Counted from the first letter of the stretch, positions 44,905 to 54,465 are shown. The stretch is 64,000 nt of DNA from Pseudalkalibacillus salsuginis (GCF_021646685.1 NZ_JAKJHW010000001.1:1-64000), one strand, 5' to 3'. The notes: generated from the letters alone by a model not told the origin. Program-made: numbers and translations.

Positions 44905-46056
44905 TTAAACCTCTACATGTCTCCTTGGGGGCTTTTTACCGAAAAATTGATAATAATGGCATTTCAAATCACCATTATACAATTTACGTTTTTTTGAAGC
45001 CTTTTCACCATATAATGTTTCGAACCCTTCGTGGGATGTGAGGATATAGAGCGACCAAGTGTCCAAACGGCGGAACACTTCTCCAAGGTCCCTATATAAA
45101 GCTTCAACATAGTCCCTTTCATTCAATCGTTGACCATAAGGAGGATTTCCGATGGCATATCCATACTCCGCCTTCGTATGGAAGTCCTTCACTTGCATTT
45201 GTTTAAAACGGATTTCTCCTTCGAAACCAGCTTCTATTGCATTATTCTCTGATAGTTCAATCATTTTATGATCGATATCAGATCCCATGATGTCCACAGG
45301 CAAATCGAATTTTGCGAGATCATGCGCCTCTTCAACCGCTTCATACCATAATTTCTTGTCTAACCAGGACCAGTTTTCAGAGGCAAATTCGCGGTTTAAT
45401 CCAGGGGCGATGCTCTTTGCAATCATCCCCGCTTCAATCGGTATCGTTCCAGAGCCGCAGAATGGATCCAGAAACGGTCGATCCGGCTTCCAATTCGTCA
45501 ATTGGATCAGGGCAGCCGCTAATGTTTCTTTCAATGGTGCTTCATTGTGCAAATAACGGTAACCGCGTTTATGGAGGCCATCGCCGCTCGTATCTACCGT
45601 CAATGTAGCGATGTCTTTATGCAGAGCTACTTCCACTCGGTAAAATGCACCATTTTCAGGTAGCCATCCCTGGACGTCATAAGATTTTTTCATTTTTTCG
45701 ACAATCGCTTTTTTCACAATTGCCTGACAATCGGAAACACTGAACAGCTTTGATTTTACAGAACGGCCGATGACCGGGAACTCTGCATCTTCAGGAAGGA
45801 AGTCTTCCCAAGGCAGTGCCTTTGTCTGCTCGAATAATTCCTCAAAAGACAATGCTTTGAAAGAACCGATCTTCAGTTTGATACGATCGGCTGTCCTAAG
45901 CCATAGGTTCAGTCGTGGAATAGCACGTTCATCTGCTTCTACGATGATTTTTCCGTTCTCAACCTGTACCTTCTCATAACCTAATTGACGCACTTCGTTT
46001 GCGACAATTGATTCCAAGCCCATTGCTGCAGTTGCAATCAACGTAATCGGTCTCAT
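44905..46056 (-). CDS. THUMP-domain 23S rRNA methyltransferase (YpsC/RlmL-like)
   Basis: 383 residues from ATG 46056, which has TTGGAG seven bases upstream; the longer frame to 46089 overlaps a TATAAT -10 box. N-terminal THUMP domain (about 50-155), then a Rossmann methyltransferase: FLDPFCGSGTIPIEAGM near 198, MGSDID near 263 and IGNPPYGQRL near 298 (NPPY, an N2-guanine or N6-adenine methyltransferase motif). Like RlmL/YpsC it should modify 23S rRNA. It follows rnpB as in B. subtilis. Confidence 0.92.
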   Translation of the reverse strand: MRPITLIATAAMGLESIVANEVRQLGYEKVQVENGKIIVEADERAIPRLNLWLRTADRIKLKIGSFKALSFEELFEQTKALPWEDFLPEDAEFPVIGRSVKSKLFSVSDCQAIVKKAIVEKMKKSYDVQGWLPENGAFYRVEVALHKDIATLTVDTSGDGLHKRGYRYLHNEAPLKETLAAALIQLTNWKPDRPFLDPFCGSGTIPIEAGMIAKSIAPGLNREFASENWSWLDKKLWYEAVEEAHDLAKFDLPVDIMGSDIDHKMIELSENNAIEAGFEGEIRFKQMQVKDFHTKAEYGYAIGNPPYGQRLNERDYVEALYRDLGEVFRRLDTWSLYILTSHEGFETLYGEKASKKRKLYNGDLKCHYYQFFGKKPPRRHVEV

Positions 46057-46154
46057 TTTAATACTCCAATCTTTATGTACTCTCCCCATTATACTGAATA
46101 GATCCGGGTATTTCTAATCGTAATTTTTGTACGTACTATCTTTAAATTCTTAAA

Positions 46155-46250
46155 AGAAATCCTTACTGTGGCGGCGACAGCCTCTTCGTCAGTCTTCCGT
46201 TGACCTACGTAGCTTTGCGGGTTGCTTCCGCTTTTCGTTTGTCCGTAGAA
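46155..46250 (-). repeat. Relic of dispersed repeat, minus orientation
   Basis: On the minus strand: GAAAAGCGGAAGCAACCC, GTCAACGGAAGACTGACGAAGAGGCTG. It keeps the start and the ACGAxGAGGCT block but is degenerate. Region holds no gene. Confidence 0.45.
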
Positions 46251-46305
46251 AAGAAGTGACTCTCACAAAAGTAAACCTATGTAAAAAGGGTTTTGTAAGC
46301 AAAAT

Positions 46306-46332
46306 AAAAAAGCCCTCCAAATGTGGGCTTTT
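46306..46332 (-). terminator. Terminator of rnpB
   Basis: AAAAGCCC pairs with GGGCTTTT around ACATTTGGA on the minus strand, then TTATTTTG. Confidence 0.8.
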
Positions 46333-46749
46333 GGTCATCTCGTTTTATAAGCCATGTTCTGTTCCCCGTACTCAATCAGAGCTTTGCTCCTCGTACGCAG
46401 GCGGTAATCATCTATCTCCAGATGTTCTCCAACATCTGCCCTTCTCTTCGTTCAATTCCTCCGAGAAGACTCCCCTACCATAATTTGGGTTTCTCGCTCG
46501 TGGGGTTTACCTCGTTCCACTCCGGCAGTTTCCTGCAGGACTTCGTCACTGTGGCACTTTCAAGGTATTCACACCATATCCGAAGACGTAGGTGCTTTCC
46601 CTGCCGTTAGTCCAGTCGTAACCAGACTACCCTGACTTATTGATTGATCAGGCACGAACACTACAGCCATCTCAGACTGTGCGAGCATGGACTTTCCTCT
46701 ATACTTCACTTTGAAGATGAAGTACAGCGATTACCCAAACGATATGACC
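46333..46749 (-). ncRNA. rnpB: RNase P RNA, Bacillus (B) type
   Basis: The catalytic RNA of RNase P, about 417 bases. Landmarks on the minus strand: TTTGGGTAATCGCTG near the 5' end, GAGGAAAGTCCATGCTCGCA, TAGTGTTCGTGCC, ACGGCAGGGAAAGCACCTAC, GAAAGTGCCACAGTGACGAA, GTAAACCCCACGAGCGAGAA, GTAGGGG and the 3' part ACAGAACATGGCTTATA. This is the B-type found in Bacillus. It lies between gpsB and the ypsC-type gene. Confidence 0.97.
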
Positions 46750-46813
46750 TTTTTAGAGTCGAATTTCATTATATCGTATGTTTGCATACTTTTCAATGTC
46801 AATTATACCCAAA

Positions 46814-47119
46814 TCAATCATAAAGCTTACTTCCGAAGACGTGTTTTTCTAAATTGGAAAGACGCTTCAGGATATCATAGTTGGTAATCCCTGCCCCATT
46901 GCTCTGTGTTTTCGTCTGTTCACCTGAGCGCTGAAGCTCTTTTCTCAATTTCACGTTTTCTTCATTCAAACGGTCAATTTCTTTATGGAACTGCTCATAG
47001 TCCTTGATCACTATGTCTAAAAATTGATCGACTTCATCTTGATCATATCCGCGGAATCCTGTTTTGAAATCTTTTTCTAAAATTTCTTTAGATGTCAATT
47101 GCACTCGTTTATTATCCAT
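46814..47119 (-). CDS. gpsB: Cell division protein GpsB
   Basis: 101-residue DivIVA-related protein that moves PBP1 between division and side-wall sites. The N-terminal lipid-binding part has LTSKEILEKDFKTGFRGYDQ; VDQFLDIVIKDYEQFHKEID starts the coiled coil; the C-terminal ITNYDILKRLSNLEKHVFG makes the trimer. ATG 47119 and the order ypsA-gpsB-rnpB match Bacillus. Confidence 0.96.
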   Translation of the reverse strand: MDNKRVQLTSKEILEKDFKTGFRGYDQDEVDQFLDIVIKDYEQFHKEIDRLNEENVKLRKELQRSGEQTKTQSNGAGITNYDILKRLSNLEKHVFGSKLYD

Positions 47120-47219
47120 AATAAATACGTCACCCCGTTAATGATTTCTATCATTCGTTTCATTTATAGTTGTTTTCTACACAACATTATACCAAGTTTT
47201 TGATAATATTCATCTAATA

Positions 47220-47792
47220 TTAGGTTACCCAATCATCCTCATTTGATTGCTGTGATTCCTCGATATAATCATTTACATCGAAAAAGGAAATTGACAATAT
47301 AGGATATTCGTTACCAAGTTCTACATATTTGTGCGCCGTTTTCAAATAAAATTCCGGTGAACCTGGCTGATCAGCGTCATAAAGCATTAACAAACCATCC
47401 GTTTTTTCAATGATGAATTGATTTGCCGCCTTCAACTGCCCAGGATTTTCATAGGGGCTTTTCGAAATGCTGTCGACAAAATCAGCTTGGGAAAGGATTC
47501 GCCTATAGTACTCCTGAGTATTTTCTTTCCATCTTTGTTCCTGATGTTGAAAAGGAGTCAAGACCGCCAGTTTCACATCAGGATAAGGATCCTTCAGCTC
47601 AATGACTGCCTCACCAGCCCATAATTCAACACCAAGTTGCCCACCGATGACAACCCATTCCAATCCCTCTTCGACTAAATGGGCCAGACGTTTTTTCAGT
47701 ATACCTTTTATGTAAGGTACGGCTTCATGCTTGTTCGAAAAAATTCCTAATTCATGACCTTTATATCCAGTCACTGCTAGAACTTTGATCAT
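47220..47792 (-). CDS. ypsA: YpsA-family SLOG protein (DUF1273)
   Basis: 190 residues. The SLOG fold has VTGYKGHELGIF near residue 7 and WVVIGGQLGVELWAGEAVI near 46, a nucleotide or nucleotide-derivative-binding region. In B. subtilis YpsA affects cell division and works with GpsB. 100 bases upstream of gpsB. Confidence 0.92.
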   Translation of the reverse strand: MIKVLAVTGYKGHELGIFSNKHEAVPYIKGILKKRLAHLVEEGLEWVVIGGQLGVELWAGEAVIELKDPYPDVKLAVLTPFQHQEQRWKENTQEYYRRILSQADFVDSISKSPYENPGQLKAANQFIIEKTDGLLMLYDADQPGSPEFYLKTAHKYVELGNEYPILSISFFDVNDYIEESQQSNEDDWVT

Positions 47793-48178
47793 CCAATGAC
47801 TCCTTTAATGAATTCCTGATACCTGATGTCATTTAGGCGATTGAAACATAATCTTTCAACACGTACCAAAAATTGGACTCGATACAAGTGTATCACATTC
47901 CATAATCAAAATTTGTTGAAAAAATACAATATTTTATGAAAAAGTTATGTTTTTTAATATGGAGTTTTGTCAAAAAAAGTCCATTTTCTATTTTTTTACA
48001 ATGAAGTTTTCATATAGATTGTTGTTTTACAATTTGGAAACATTCTCGCTTCCCCCAAGCATTTCGCATATTTCCGGTTTTCCTTTCCTTTTCAGCATTC
48101 AATTAGCAACAACATTCAGAAAACAGTTTTAAACAAAAAGAAAAAGCGAACCGAATGAACTCGATCCGCTTAAACGAA
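47793..48178. other. Intergenic gap without a gene
   Basis: AT-rich; the cotD terminator is at its right end. I see no ORF with a ribosome site. The ypsA promoter probably lies in its left part, but I cannot set its -35. Confidence 0.4.
48145..48173 (-). terminator. Terminator of cotD
   Basis: AAGCGGATCG pairs with CGGTTCGCTT (three G-T pairs), then TTTTC on the minus strand. Confidence 0.6.
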
Positions 48179-48481
48179 TTACCAGTCCCAACTGCCTCCG
48201 AAGCCTCCACCATAGTGGCCATCTCCAAAGCCCCCACCATAGCCACCGTGATGACAACCGCATTTAGGGCGCGGTGGGACCATACAATGCTTGTGTTGAG
48301 TCGTACAGCAAGATTTTTTACAATGCTTCTGCATATGCTTGTGCTGTACGATATTGTGGTGTACGTGTTCCTCGATCACTGGATGGATATGAGGCACGAC
48401 TTTGTAATGGCAAAAATGCTTGACACACTTCTTCGGTGGATGGACCACCGGACACATCATTTGAGGTTTATGACAATGCAT
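48179..48481 (-). CDS. cotD: Spore coat protein CotD-like
   Basis: 100-residue inner coat protein. Starts MHCHKPQMMCPVVHPPKKC; His- and Cys-rich middle (IEEHVHHNIVQHKHMQKH), then a Gly-rich end (GGYGGGFGDGHYGGGFGG). This matches the CotD family, made late in the mother cell. AAAGGAG precedes ATG 48481, and a sigma-K-like promoter lies upstream. It shows that the organism makes spores. Confidence 0.9.
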   Translation of the reverse strand: MHCHKPQMMCPVVHPPKKCVKHFCHYKVVPHIHPVIEEHVHHNIVQHKHMQKHCKKSCCTTQHKHCMVPPRPKCGCHHGGYGGGFGDGHYGGGFGGSWDW

Positions 48482-48521
48482 CTCATAGATTCTCCTTTAT
48501 GATTTAGTAAAAGCTTTGTAA

Positions 48522-48549
48522 TAATGTATGAGAGATCTATGAGACTTGT
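48522..48549 (-). promoter_or_regulatory. Sigma-K-like promoter of cotD
   Basis: AC (48548-48549), 17-base spacer, CATACATTA (48522-48530) on the minus strand; the sigma-K form is AC-N17-CATANNNTA. Confidence 0.65.
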
Positions 48550-48591
48550 CTAAGACATACGCCTTCTTTCAACGATATCCGTTGAAAATGG

Positions 48592-48666
48592 TCAAGCACC
48601 TAAGTTCATGATATACACTGTCAAGCCGATCACCAAAAAAAATAAGACAACAATAAGGTTACGCAA
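48592..48666 (-). CDS. Possible membrane micropeptide, 24 aa
   Basis: TTG 48666 with AGGGGG nine bases upstream; MRNLIVVLFFLVIGLTVYIM then NLGA. A single membrane span. A longer frame starts at an ATG 33 bases upstream but has no spacing for a ribosome site. Small and unproven. Confidence 0.3.
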   Translation of the reverse strand: MRNLIVVLFFLVIGLTVYIMNLGA

Positions 48667-48856
48667 TGTAGAAATCCCCCTAAATATGTAATTCTCCATC
48701 CCCTATTTTATGGTGATTCGACATTCTTTTCAATATTTCTATTACAAAAGACATAAAAATATCATAAAACCCGTTATCACACGAAAAACATCGTTTTTTG
48801 CGCTTGCCCGGGGAATATCGGGTATTTCTAACCCATTTGATTTCCCTACTATTGAC

Positions 48857-50104
48857 CTACCCAATTTTCGATTCAATCCGAATGATCCGTTTATTGAATT
48901 GAGCCTGATCCTTTTCTTCCTGTTTCCGTAGTATCCGTTTCATGGATTTCCATGCCTCATATCCCTTTCTGGCGAAATACAAGGCTTTCTCGAAGTCCTT
49001 ATATTTATGCTCGTAAATTTTCGAAAGTTCAATATAAGATTCCACATCTTCCTCTGTTTCTATGACCGATTCCCAGTAAAAAACCGCTTTATCGATATCC
49101 TTTCCCCTCTTATAAAGATTTGCAAGAGCTTTTTTTGCTTTTATACGTGCTGATGTATCAAGCAGACATACATACCGTTGTTTCGCTTCAGTAAAATCAT
49201 TGATTGCTTCATACCATTTTGCGATTTCATACCGTTCCGTAGTAGATAGGGAACCATGGCTCTGGTCTAACAAAACATTAGAAAGATGTGTATATAAGGA
49301 AATGAGTGTGAGAACATCCCATTCATTATGTCTGAACACTCCATCGAGGATTGCAGGATCCTTTTCCCTCAAGTATTCAAAGTATAACATCGGGGCTAAG
49401 TAACCTGGAGTATCCTCAGTCCTCTCAATGTTCAACAGTTCTTTCTCCACAATTGAAAGCCGTAATGAATCATAGGTTTTTTTCCAGACTCTTCGTGCGC
49501 CATGTAGTAAGTCAAAGTGGCCGAAAGGCGGAAGCTTCGGCACCATATCCCTCACGAAGGTATGACGGGTTTTCACTTGTGGCCAGTCGAATGCTTTCCC
49601 ATTATAGGTCACTAAATTGGACGTGTCCTGGACATCAGTCAAAAAGTGATGATACAAAGCCACCTCATTTCCTGGTTCCGGGAGGAAATACTGGCGCACT
49701 TGGATGTCATCTTCTATGACCCTTGCGACGCCAAGTAAAAAGATCGTATTACCCGCGCCACTGCCCAATCCTGTCGTTTCTGTATCAAAAAAGAGGAGAT
49801 CTCCCGCCTGTCTGCCTCCAGCGGATAGAGGATGAGATTGGCTTCTATCGTTCCAACGCTTGATCACATCATGCAGGTCGTTAACTGTATATTGTCCGAT
49901 TTTATACTCTTTCGTTAAATTCTTTTCTCGAAGAATGCAATGCTGATCTTCAAAACGTATCGCCCGGGCTTGCAGTGCTCTCCATTCTGGAGCGTTTACC
50001 TCTTGTTTTTCTTTTATAGGCTTTATCGTTTTTTTAGAAGTTGGATCCGTACCGACGTGTGTCAGTTGTTTCTTAAAACGATTCAGTTTATTTTGAAGTG
50101 ACAT
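48857..50104 (-). CDS. mrfB: MrfB (YprB) DEDD exonuclease
   Basis: 415-residue RNase H-like exonuclease. FFDTETTGLGSGAGNTIF near residue 108 has the first two acids; VTYNGKAFDWPQVKTRH and HNEWDVLTLISLY supply the later ones. The last 120 residues are TPR-like helices. In B. subtilis the YprA/YprB pair (MrfA/MrfB) repairs mitomycin C damage independently of UvrA. Its start overlaps the mrfA end by 17 bases. Confidence 0.9.
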   Translation of the reverse strand: MSLQNKLNRFKKQLTHVGTDPTSKKTIKPIKEKQEVNAPEWRALQARAIRFEDQHCILREKNLTKEYKIGQYTVNDLHDVIKRWNDRSQSHPLSAGGRQAGDLLFFDTETTGLGSGAGNTIFLLGVARVIEDDIQVRQYFLPEPGNEVALYHHFLTDVQDTSNLVTYNGKAFDWPQVKTRHTFVRDMVPKLPPFGHFDLLHGARRVWKKTYDSLRLSIVEKELLNIERTEDTPGYLAPMLYFEYLREKDPAILDGVFRHNEWDVLTLISLYTHLSNVLLDQSHGSLSTTERYEIAKWYEAINDFTEAKQRYVCLLDTSARIKAKKALANLYKRGKDIDKAVFYWESVIETEEDVESYIELSKIYEHKYKDFEKALYFARKGYEAWKSMKRILRKQEEKDQAQFNKRIIRIESKIG

Positions 50105-52391
50105 AATTGGAATCGTTCCTTCCCTCTTTCATAAATTTCAGTGCGAGGCTTTTCACATCTCTATACTGTACTTCATTTCCCACACAAGATGGACATCCCT
50201 TTTCGCAAGGACAACGATCAATTACGAGTTCTGCTTCCTTCATAATTTCTGAAATATGGTCATATACATACTCACTGAGTCCGATACCTCCAGGATACCG
50301 ATCATAAAAGAAAACCGTAGGCAACTGCGAGTGGGAGGCTTTCACTTGTGGCACGACGTGCAGATCGCTCACATCACACATGACAAATAATGGAGCGACA
50401 TGGCGCAACACATTTGAAAGTCCGACCAATCCTTCTTCAAGTTCCTGTTCAGAAAGACCTTCGATCATATTTTCCGAAAAGCTTATCCATGACGCGGAAG
50501 TATGAAGCTCTTCTTCTGGTAACGTGATCGGCCCAGAGCCGATGTTTTCGTGTGTGCCGAATTTGATTTTTTTGAAAATTGTCGCCATCGCATTCACGGT
50601 GACATCCCCAAAAGCGACCTGGGAATCCAGATACGACTTTTGCTTATCTTCCTCAAGCACTTTCAAGGAAACGGCCAAGTTTGCATCTGTATAATAATCC
50701 ACATCCACCTCCCGGATATACGCTTTCTTTTCTTCATAATCCAACTTCTCGACTTGATATTGGATTCCCTGATGCAGATAGATCGCCTCTTCATGCAGTA
50801 ACGTCATCGAACTGAACCGGTCCATTTCTCCGATGACCTTTACGTTTGCAACATCGGTCTGATCGATGATGACGACATTTTCTTGTGAGGCGGACCTTAA
50901 ACTGATGTTATGTGCAGGGAAGGAATCATTCATCCAATACCACCTGTTCCCCTGCTCATGGAGGATCCCTTCTTCGGTCAAGAAATACATGATGTCATCG
51001 ATTTCTACACCCCCGAACGTATCACCGTTTTTAAAAGGGAGTTCGTAAGCTGCACATTTAAGGTGGTCTACCAGGATAATCAAATTATCAGGATTGATCC
51101 TGGCCGTTTCAGGATTTCGATTGAAAAAATACTCGGGATTCTGGATAATGTATTGATCTAACGGGGTAGAGCTTGCAACAAGCACGACAACAGATTCATC
51201 CTGTCTTCGGCCAGCACGTCCTCCCTGCTGCCATGTGCTTGCAATCGTCCCAGGATAACCGTTCATGACACAGACTTGGAGCTGGCCGATATCCACTCCC
51301 AATTCCAAGGCGTTCGTGCTTACGACACCCATGATTTCTCCGGTTCGCAGCCCTTTTTCGATTTCTCTACGCTGCTTTGGTAGATAACCGCCGCGATAGC
51401 CGCGTATCGATTTATTCCCAACCTTGCGTTTGATCATTTCTTGCAAATATGTCAATAGGATTTCTACCCTGACTCTGCTTCTTGCAAAAACGATCGTCTG
51501 GATTTCATTTTCTAAAAACAATGAAGCAAGCTTTTTCGATTCAAGTGTTGCACTCCTGCGAATGTTCAGCGGTTTGTTGACGATCGGAGGGTTATAAAAG
51601 ACAAAATGCTTTTTCCCAACCGGGGCGCCATTATTATCGATCAAACGCATCTTGTCTCCCGTCAATTTTTCAGCAAGTTCTTTCGGATTGGCAATTGTTG
51701 CCGAGGTGCAGATGAAAGTCGGTCTGCTTCCATAATAGGCACATATTCTTTTCAATCTCCTTAAGACGTTTGCAAAATGACTTCCAAACACTCCCCTGTA
51801 CGTATGTAGTTCATCGATCACGATATACTTCAAATTTTCGAACAGGGAAACCCATTTGGTGTGATGAGGGAGGATTGCCGAATGCAGCATGTCCGGGTTT
51901 GTCATAACGACATGGCCAGCCTTACGTATGACCTGCCGGATATTCGAGGGGGTATCCCCATCATATGTATAGCTTTTGATATCAATGCCGATCTCTTCGA
52001 TCAATTCGTTGATTTCGCTTTTTTGGTCCTGAGCCAAAGCTTTCGTCGGGAACAAATATAAGGCACGGCTGTTTTCATTCTCTGTAACCTGCTGGAGGAC
52101 AGGGAGGTTATAGCATAATGTTTTTCCTGATGCCGTCGGCGTGACAGCAACAAAGCTATCATAAGACCGTGCCGCCTCAAAGGCAGAATATTGATGTGTA
52201 TATAATGAGGAAATCCCTCTATTTTCCAATGCCCTGCGAATTTTTGGGTGAATCTGGTCAGGGAAGGCGACTGACCGTCCCGCTCTTTCCGGTATCGTTT
52301 TCCAATGAGCGATATTGGCCGCAATCATTTCATTTTGATTCATGATTTTAAGGATTTCTTGTAAGCTCTTTCGAATTCTCATTCCGTTCAC
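50088..52391 (-). CDS. mrfA: MrfA (YprA) DEAD/DEAH helicase
   Basis: 767-residue superfamily 2 helicase. Motif I TPTASGKTL near residue 84, motif II IDELHTYRG near 195 (DEXH form), motif III TSATI near 235, motif VI QGGRAGRRQ near 390. The C-terminal part is a DUF1998/MZB zinc domain with four Cys in RCPCEKGCPSCVG near 742. Partner of MrfB in excision repair of interstrand cross-links. Confidence 0.92.
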   Translation of the reverse strand: MNGMRIRKSLQEILKIMNQNEMIAANIAHWKTIPERAGRSVAFPDQIHPKIRRALENRGISSLYTHQYSAFEAARSYDSFVAVTPTASGKTLCYNLPVLQQVTENENSRALYLFPTKALAQDQKSEINELIEEIGIDIKSYTYDGDTPSNIRQVIRKAGHVVMTNPDMLHSAILPHHTKWVSLFENLKYIVIDELHTYRGVFGSHFANVLRRLKRICAYYGSRPTFICTSATIANPKELAEKLTGDKMRLIDNNGAPVGKKHFVFYNPPIVNKPLNIRRSATLESKKLASLFLENEIQTIVFARSRVRVEILLTYLQEMIKRKVGNKSIRGYRGGYLPKQRREIEKGLRTGEIMGVVSTNALELGVDIGQLQVCVMNGYPGTIASTWQQGGRAGRRQDESVVVLVASSTPLDQYIIQNPEYFFNRNPETARINPDNLIILVDHLKCAAYELPFKNGDTFGGVEIDDIMYFLTEEGILHEQGNRWYWMNDSFPAHNISLRSASQENVVIIDQTDVANVKVIGEMDRFSSMTLLHEEAIYLHQGIQYQVEKLDYEEKKAYIREVDVDYYTDANLAVSLKVLEEDKQKSYLDSQVAFGDVTVNAMATIFKKIKFGTHENIGSGPITLPEEELHTSASWISFSENMIEGLSEQELEEGLVGLSNVLRHVAPLFVMCDVSDLHVVPQVKASHSQLPTVFFYDRYPGGIGLSEYVYDHISEIMKEAELVIDRCPCEKGCPSCVGNEVQYRDVKSLALKFMKEGRNDSNYVTSK

Positions 52392-52501
52392 TCCATTCTC
52401 TTTTATTTTAGCGAATAAACGTTCGTAAGGAAAGGGGAACGTGTAAGGTTTTCTTATAGTCGAATAACTTAAATATACCGTCCAGCGGATCTGAAATTAA
52501 T

Positions 52502-52582
52502 AGCCAAGTACCTCAGTTGTACCATATCCAGGTTCTGTAAAACACATTACAGGGATATGGTGACAGTAGGTACTTGGCGAGG
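52502..52582. repeat. Large imperfect palindrome
   Basis: Nested arms: GCCAAGTACCT with AGGTACTTGGC (11), ACCATATCC with GGATATGGT (9), CTGTAA with TTACAG (6), around AACACA. About 80 bases in all, with unpaired spacers of 6-8 bases. No T-run follows, so it is not a simple terminator. It lies between mrfA and the bceS-like gene. Confidence 0.7.
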
Positions 52583-52668
52583 ATTAGATTATTGTAGTAG
52601 AACTAAAATGTTGTAAACATCTGTCATAGGTCGATCACTACTTCCCCTGCCAAAACGTCCAGCCCTCA

Positions 52669-53694
52669 TCACAGTTGATAATAGTTCCGGATTTTCGGAA
52701 AATGGATCGTTACGATTGTGTATTTGTCTTCCGTTGATTGGACCGTTAGATCGTGACCAAGCTTCAATGCTAATTTCTTAGCAAGGTAAAGCCCCATCCC
52801 TGTCGATTTGGCATGGCTTCTTCCGGTTGAGCCTGTAAATCCTTTTTCAAAAACACGATGAATGTCTTCAGGTTTGATCCCGATACCTGAATCCCGGATC
52901 ATCAAACGTTTTTCTTGTCGATCCTCATCAAAGCTGAATGAAATTTCTCCACCCTCATCCGTATACATAAGCGAATTCGCTACAATCTGATCGAGGATGA
53001 AGGATAGCCACTTACGATCACTTTGGATGAAACGACGTCCATCAAATATAGTGAAGCGAATACGTTTACTGATAAAAAGTTTGGAATATTTTTTAACGCT
53101 GTCCTTCAGGATCGTACCCAGTTCGATTTCAGTTATGAAGTAATCCTTTGAAAAGGAATCGATTCGGGAATAGTAAAGCGCTTGCACGACGTATTTGTCG
53201 ATTTTGTCAAGTTCATCTTCAAATTTATCTGTCAGGTAATCGACGCTTTTCCCTGCACTGTTTTCCAATAGAAGCCGGCTTGCTGCAATCGGAAGTTTGA
53301 CTTCATGGATCCAGGACATGATGAAGTCCTGATGATCACGTTTTTCCTCATGTAACTTATGTATATAGGCTGTCTGCTCTTTATTCAGCTTTTTAAGCAG
53401 TTGAAAAATGAGCTTTTGTCCGTACTTTTTCGGTTCGGGAAATGCCGCAAGCACCTCCTCCTGCTCACGATTGATGAGCGCTTCTAAATCTTTATAGAAC
53501 GTCCGATGATAAAAATACCCAGTGATGATGTAAAGGCTAGCGAATAGGAAGGATACGGCATTGATGTATACAAGATTTCCAACAGCCTGCTTCGGGCTGA
53601 AGCTGACAAGCATCATCAATGAAACAAAGACCATCAGACCAATATAAAATAGAATGAAAAACCGTTTATCTAGCAAATACTGGAATAAATTCAT
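52669..53694 (-). CDS. Bce-type sensor histidine kinase
   Basis: 341-residue intramembrane-sensing kinase. Two N-terminal spans (residues 12-34 and 39-61) with almost no extracellular loop, as in BceS. H-box SWIHEVKLPIAASRL near 127 and ATP lobe ISFSFDEDRQEKRLMIRDSG, GIGIKPEDI, MGLYLAKKLA. It lacks its own ligand domain and would sense flux through the ABC transporter at 54.6-57.3 kb. Overlaps the regulator gene by four bases. Confidence 0.9.
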   Translation of the reverse strand: MNLFQYLLDKRFFILFYIGLMVFVSLMMLVSFSPKQAVGNLVYINAVSFLFASLYIITGYFYHRTFYKDLEALINREQEEVLAAFPEPKKYGQKLIFQLLKKLNKEQTAYIHKLHEEKRDHQDFIMSWIHEVKLPIAASRLLLENSAGKSVDYLTDKFEDELDKIDKYVVQALYYSRIDSFSKDYFITEIELGTILKDSVKKYSKLFISKRIRFTIFDGRRFIQSDRKWLSFILDQIVANSLMYTDEGGEISFSFDEDRQEKRLMIRDSGIGIKPEDIHRVFEKGFTGSTGRSHAKSTGMGLYLAKKLALKLGHDLTVQSTEDKYTIVTIHFPKIRNYYQL

Positions 53695-54377
53695 TGGATG
53701 ATATAACCTTGTCCTTTCTTCGTTGTAATGAAGCCTTCCTTCCCGAGACCAGTAAGCTTTTTACGCAATCTGGTCATATTGACGGTCAATGTATTGTCAT
53801 CTACAAAATTTTCATCCTCCCAGAGGCTTCTCATGATCTTCTCCCTGCTGACAATCGACCCTTTTTGCTGCATGAGGATCCTCAAGATGTTGAATTCGTT
53901 TTTTGTAAGTTCTGCTTTCTTACCTTCTACTAAAATATCCCCGTCGTTGAAGTTGAGTACGACACCATTATGTTCAATGACATTGGCGGCTATTTCGGTA
54001 TAAGAGTATGTTCTCCGTAACAATGCATGGATCTTTGCGACCAAGACATCTTGATAGAATGGTTTTTGAATGTAATCATCTCCTCCCATGTTCATGGACA
54101 TGACCATATCCATCGGTGTATCCCGTGAAGACAAAAAGATGATCGGAACCTTTGAAACCTTTCTGATTTGGTTACACCAATAGAATCCATCATGAGAAGG
54201 AAGATTGATATCCAGCAAGACAAGATGAGGATCTTCTTCAATGTAGGTTTGCAGTACATTACTGAAATCGATTTTTTTAACGACTTCGAATCCCCATTTT
54301 CCCAATGTTTCTCCAACCAAATCACAGATCATCTTGTCGTCTTCCACGATCATTATTTTCATTCCTTGATCCCCCAA
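53691..54377 (-). CDS. Bce-type response regulator
   Basis: 228-residue OmpR/PhoB-class regulator. Receiver: VEDDKMICDLVG (acidic pair), LLDINLPSHDG (phosphorylated Asp near 57), FLSSRD and YIQKPF (Lys). C-terminal winged helix ends RLRKKLTGLGKEGFITTKKG. It should bind the site at 54,452 in front of the transporter genes. Confidence 0.92.
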   Translation of the reverse strand: MGDQGMKIMIVEDDKMICDLVGETLGKWGFEVVKKIDFSNVLQTYIEEDPHLVLLDINLPSHDGFYWCNQIRKVSKVPIIFLSSRDTPMDMVMSMNMGGDDYIQKPFYQDVLVAKIHALLRRTYSYTEIAANVIEHNGVVLNFNDGDILVEGKKAELTKNEFNILRILMQQKGSIVSREKIMRSLWEDENFVDDNTLTVNMTRLRKKLTGLGKEGFITTKKGQGYIIQ

Positions 54378-54451
54378 AGCTTTATTTACCGTTTCATTTT
54401 ATATACTGATTATTTAAAGTATATTCTTTTATAATGAAGATTGCATGATGG

Positions 54452-54465
54452 TGACAAAAATGTAA
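54452..54465 (+). promoter_or_regulatory. BceR-type binding site
   Basis: TGACA-AAAA-TGTAA, matching the BceR-class consensus TNACA-N4-TGTAA. It lies 107 bases upstream of the ABC start, with a CATAAT -10 box near 54,520. Confidence 0.6.

Noticed and set aside
44905-46089. Methyltransferase start at ATG 46089
   Set aside because: It overlaps a TATAAT box and lacks a ribosome site; ATG 46056 has TTGGAG at the right spacing.
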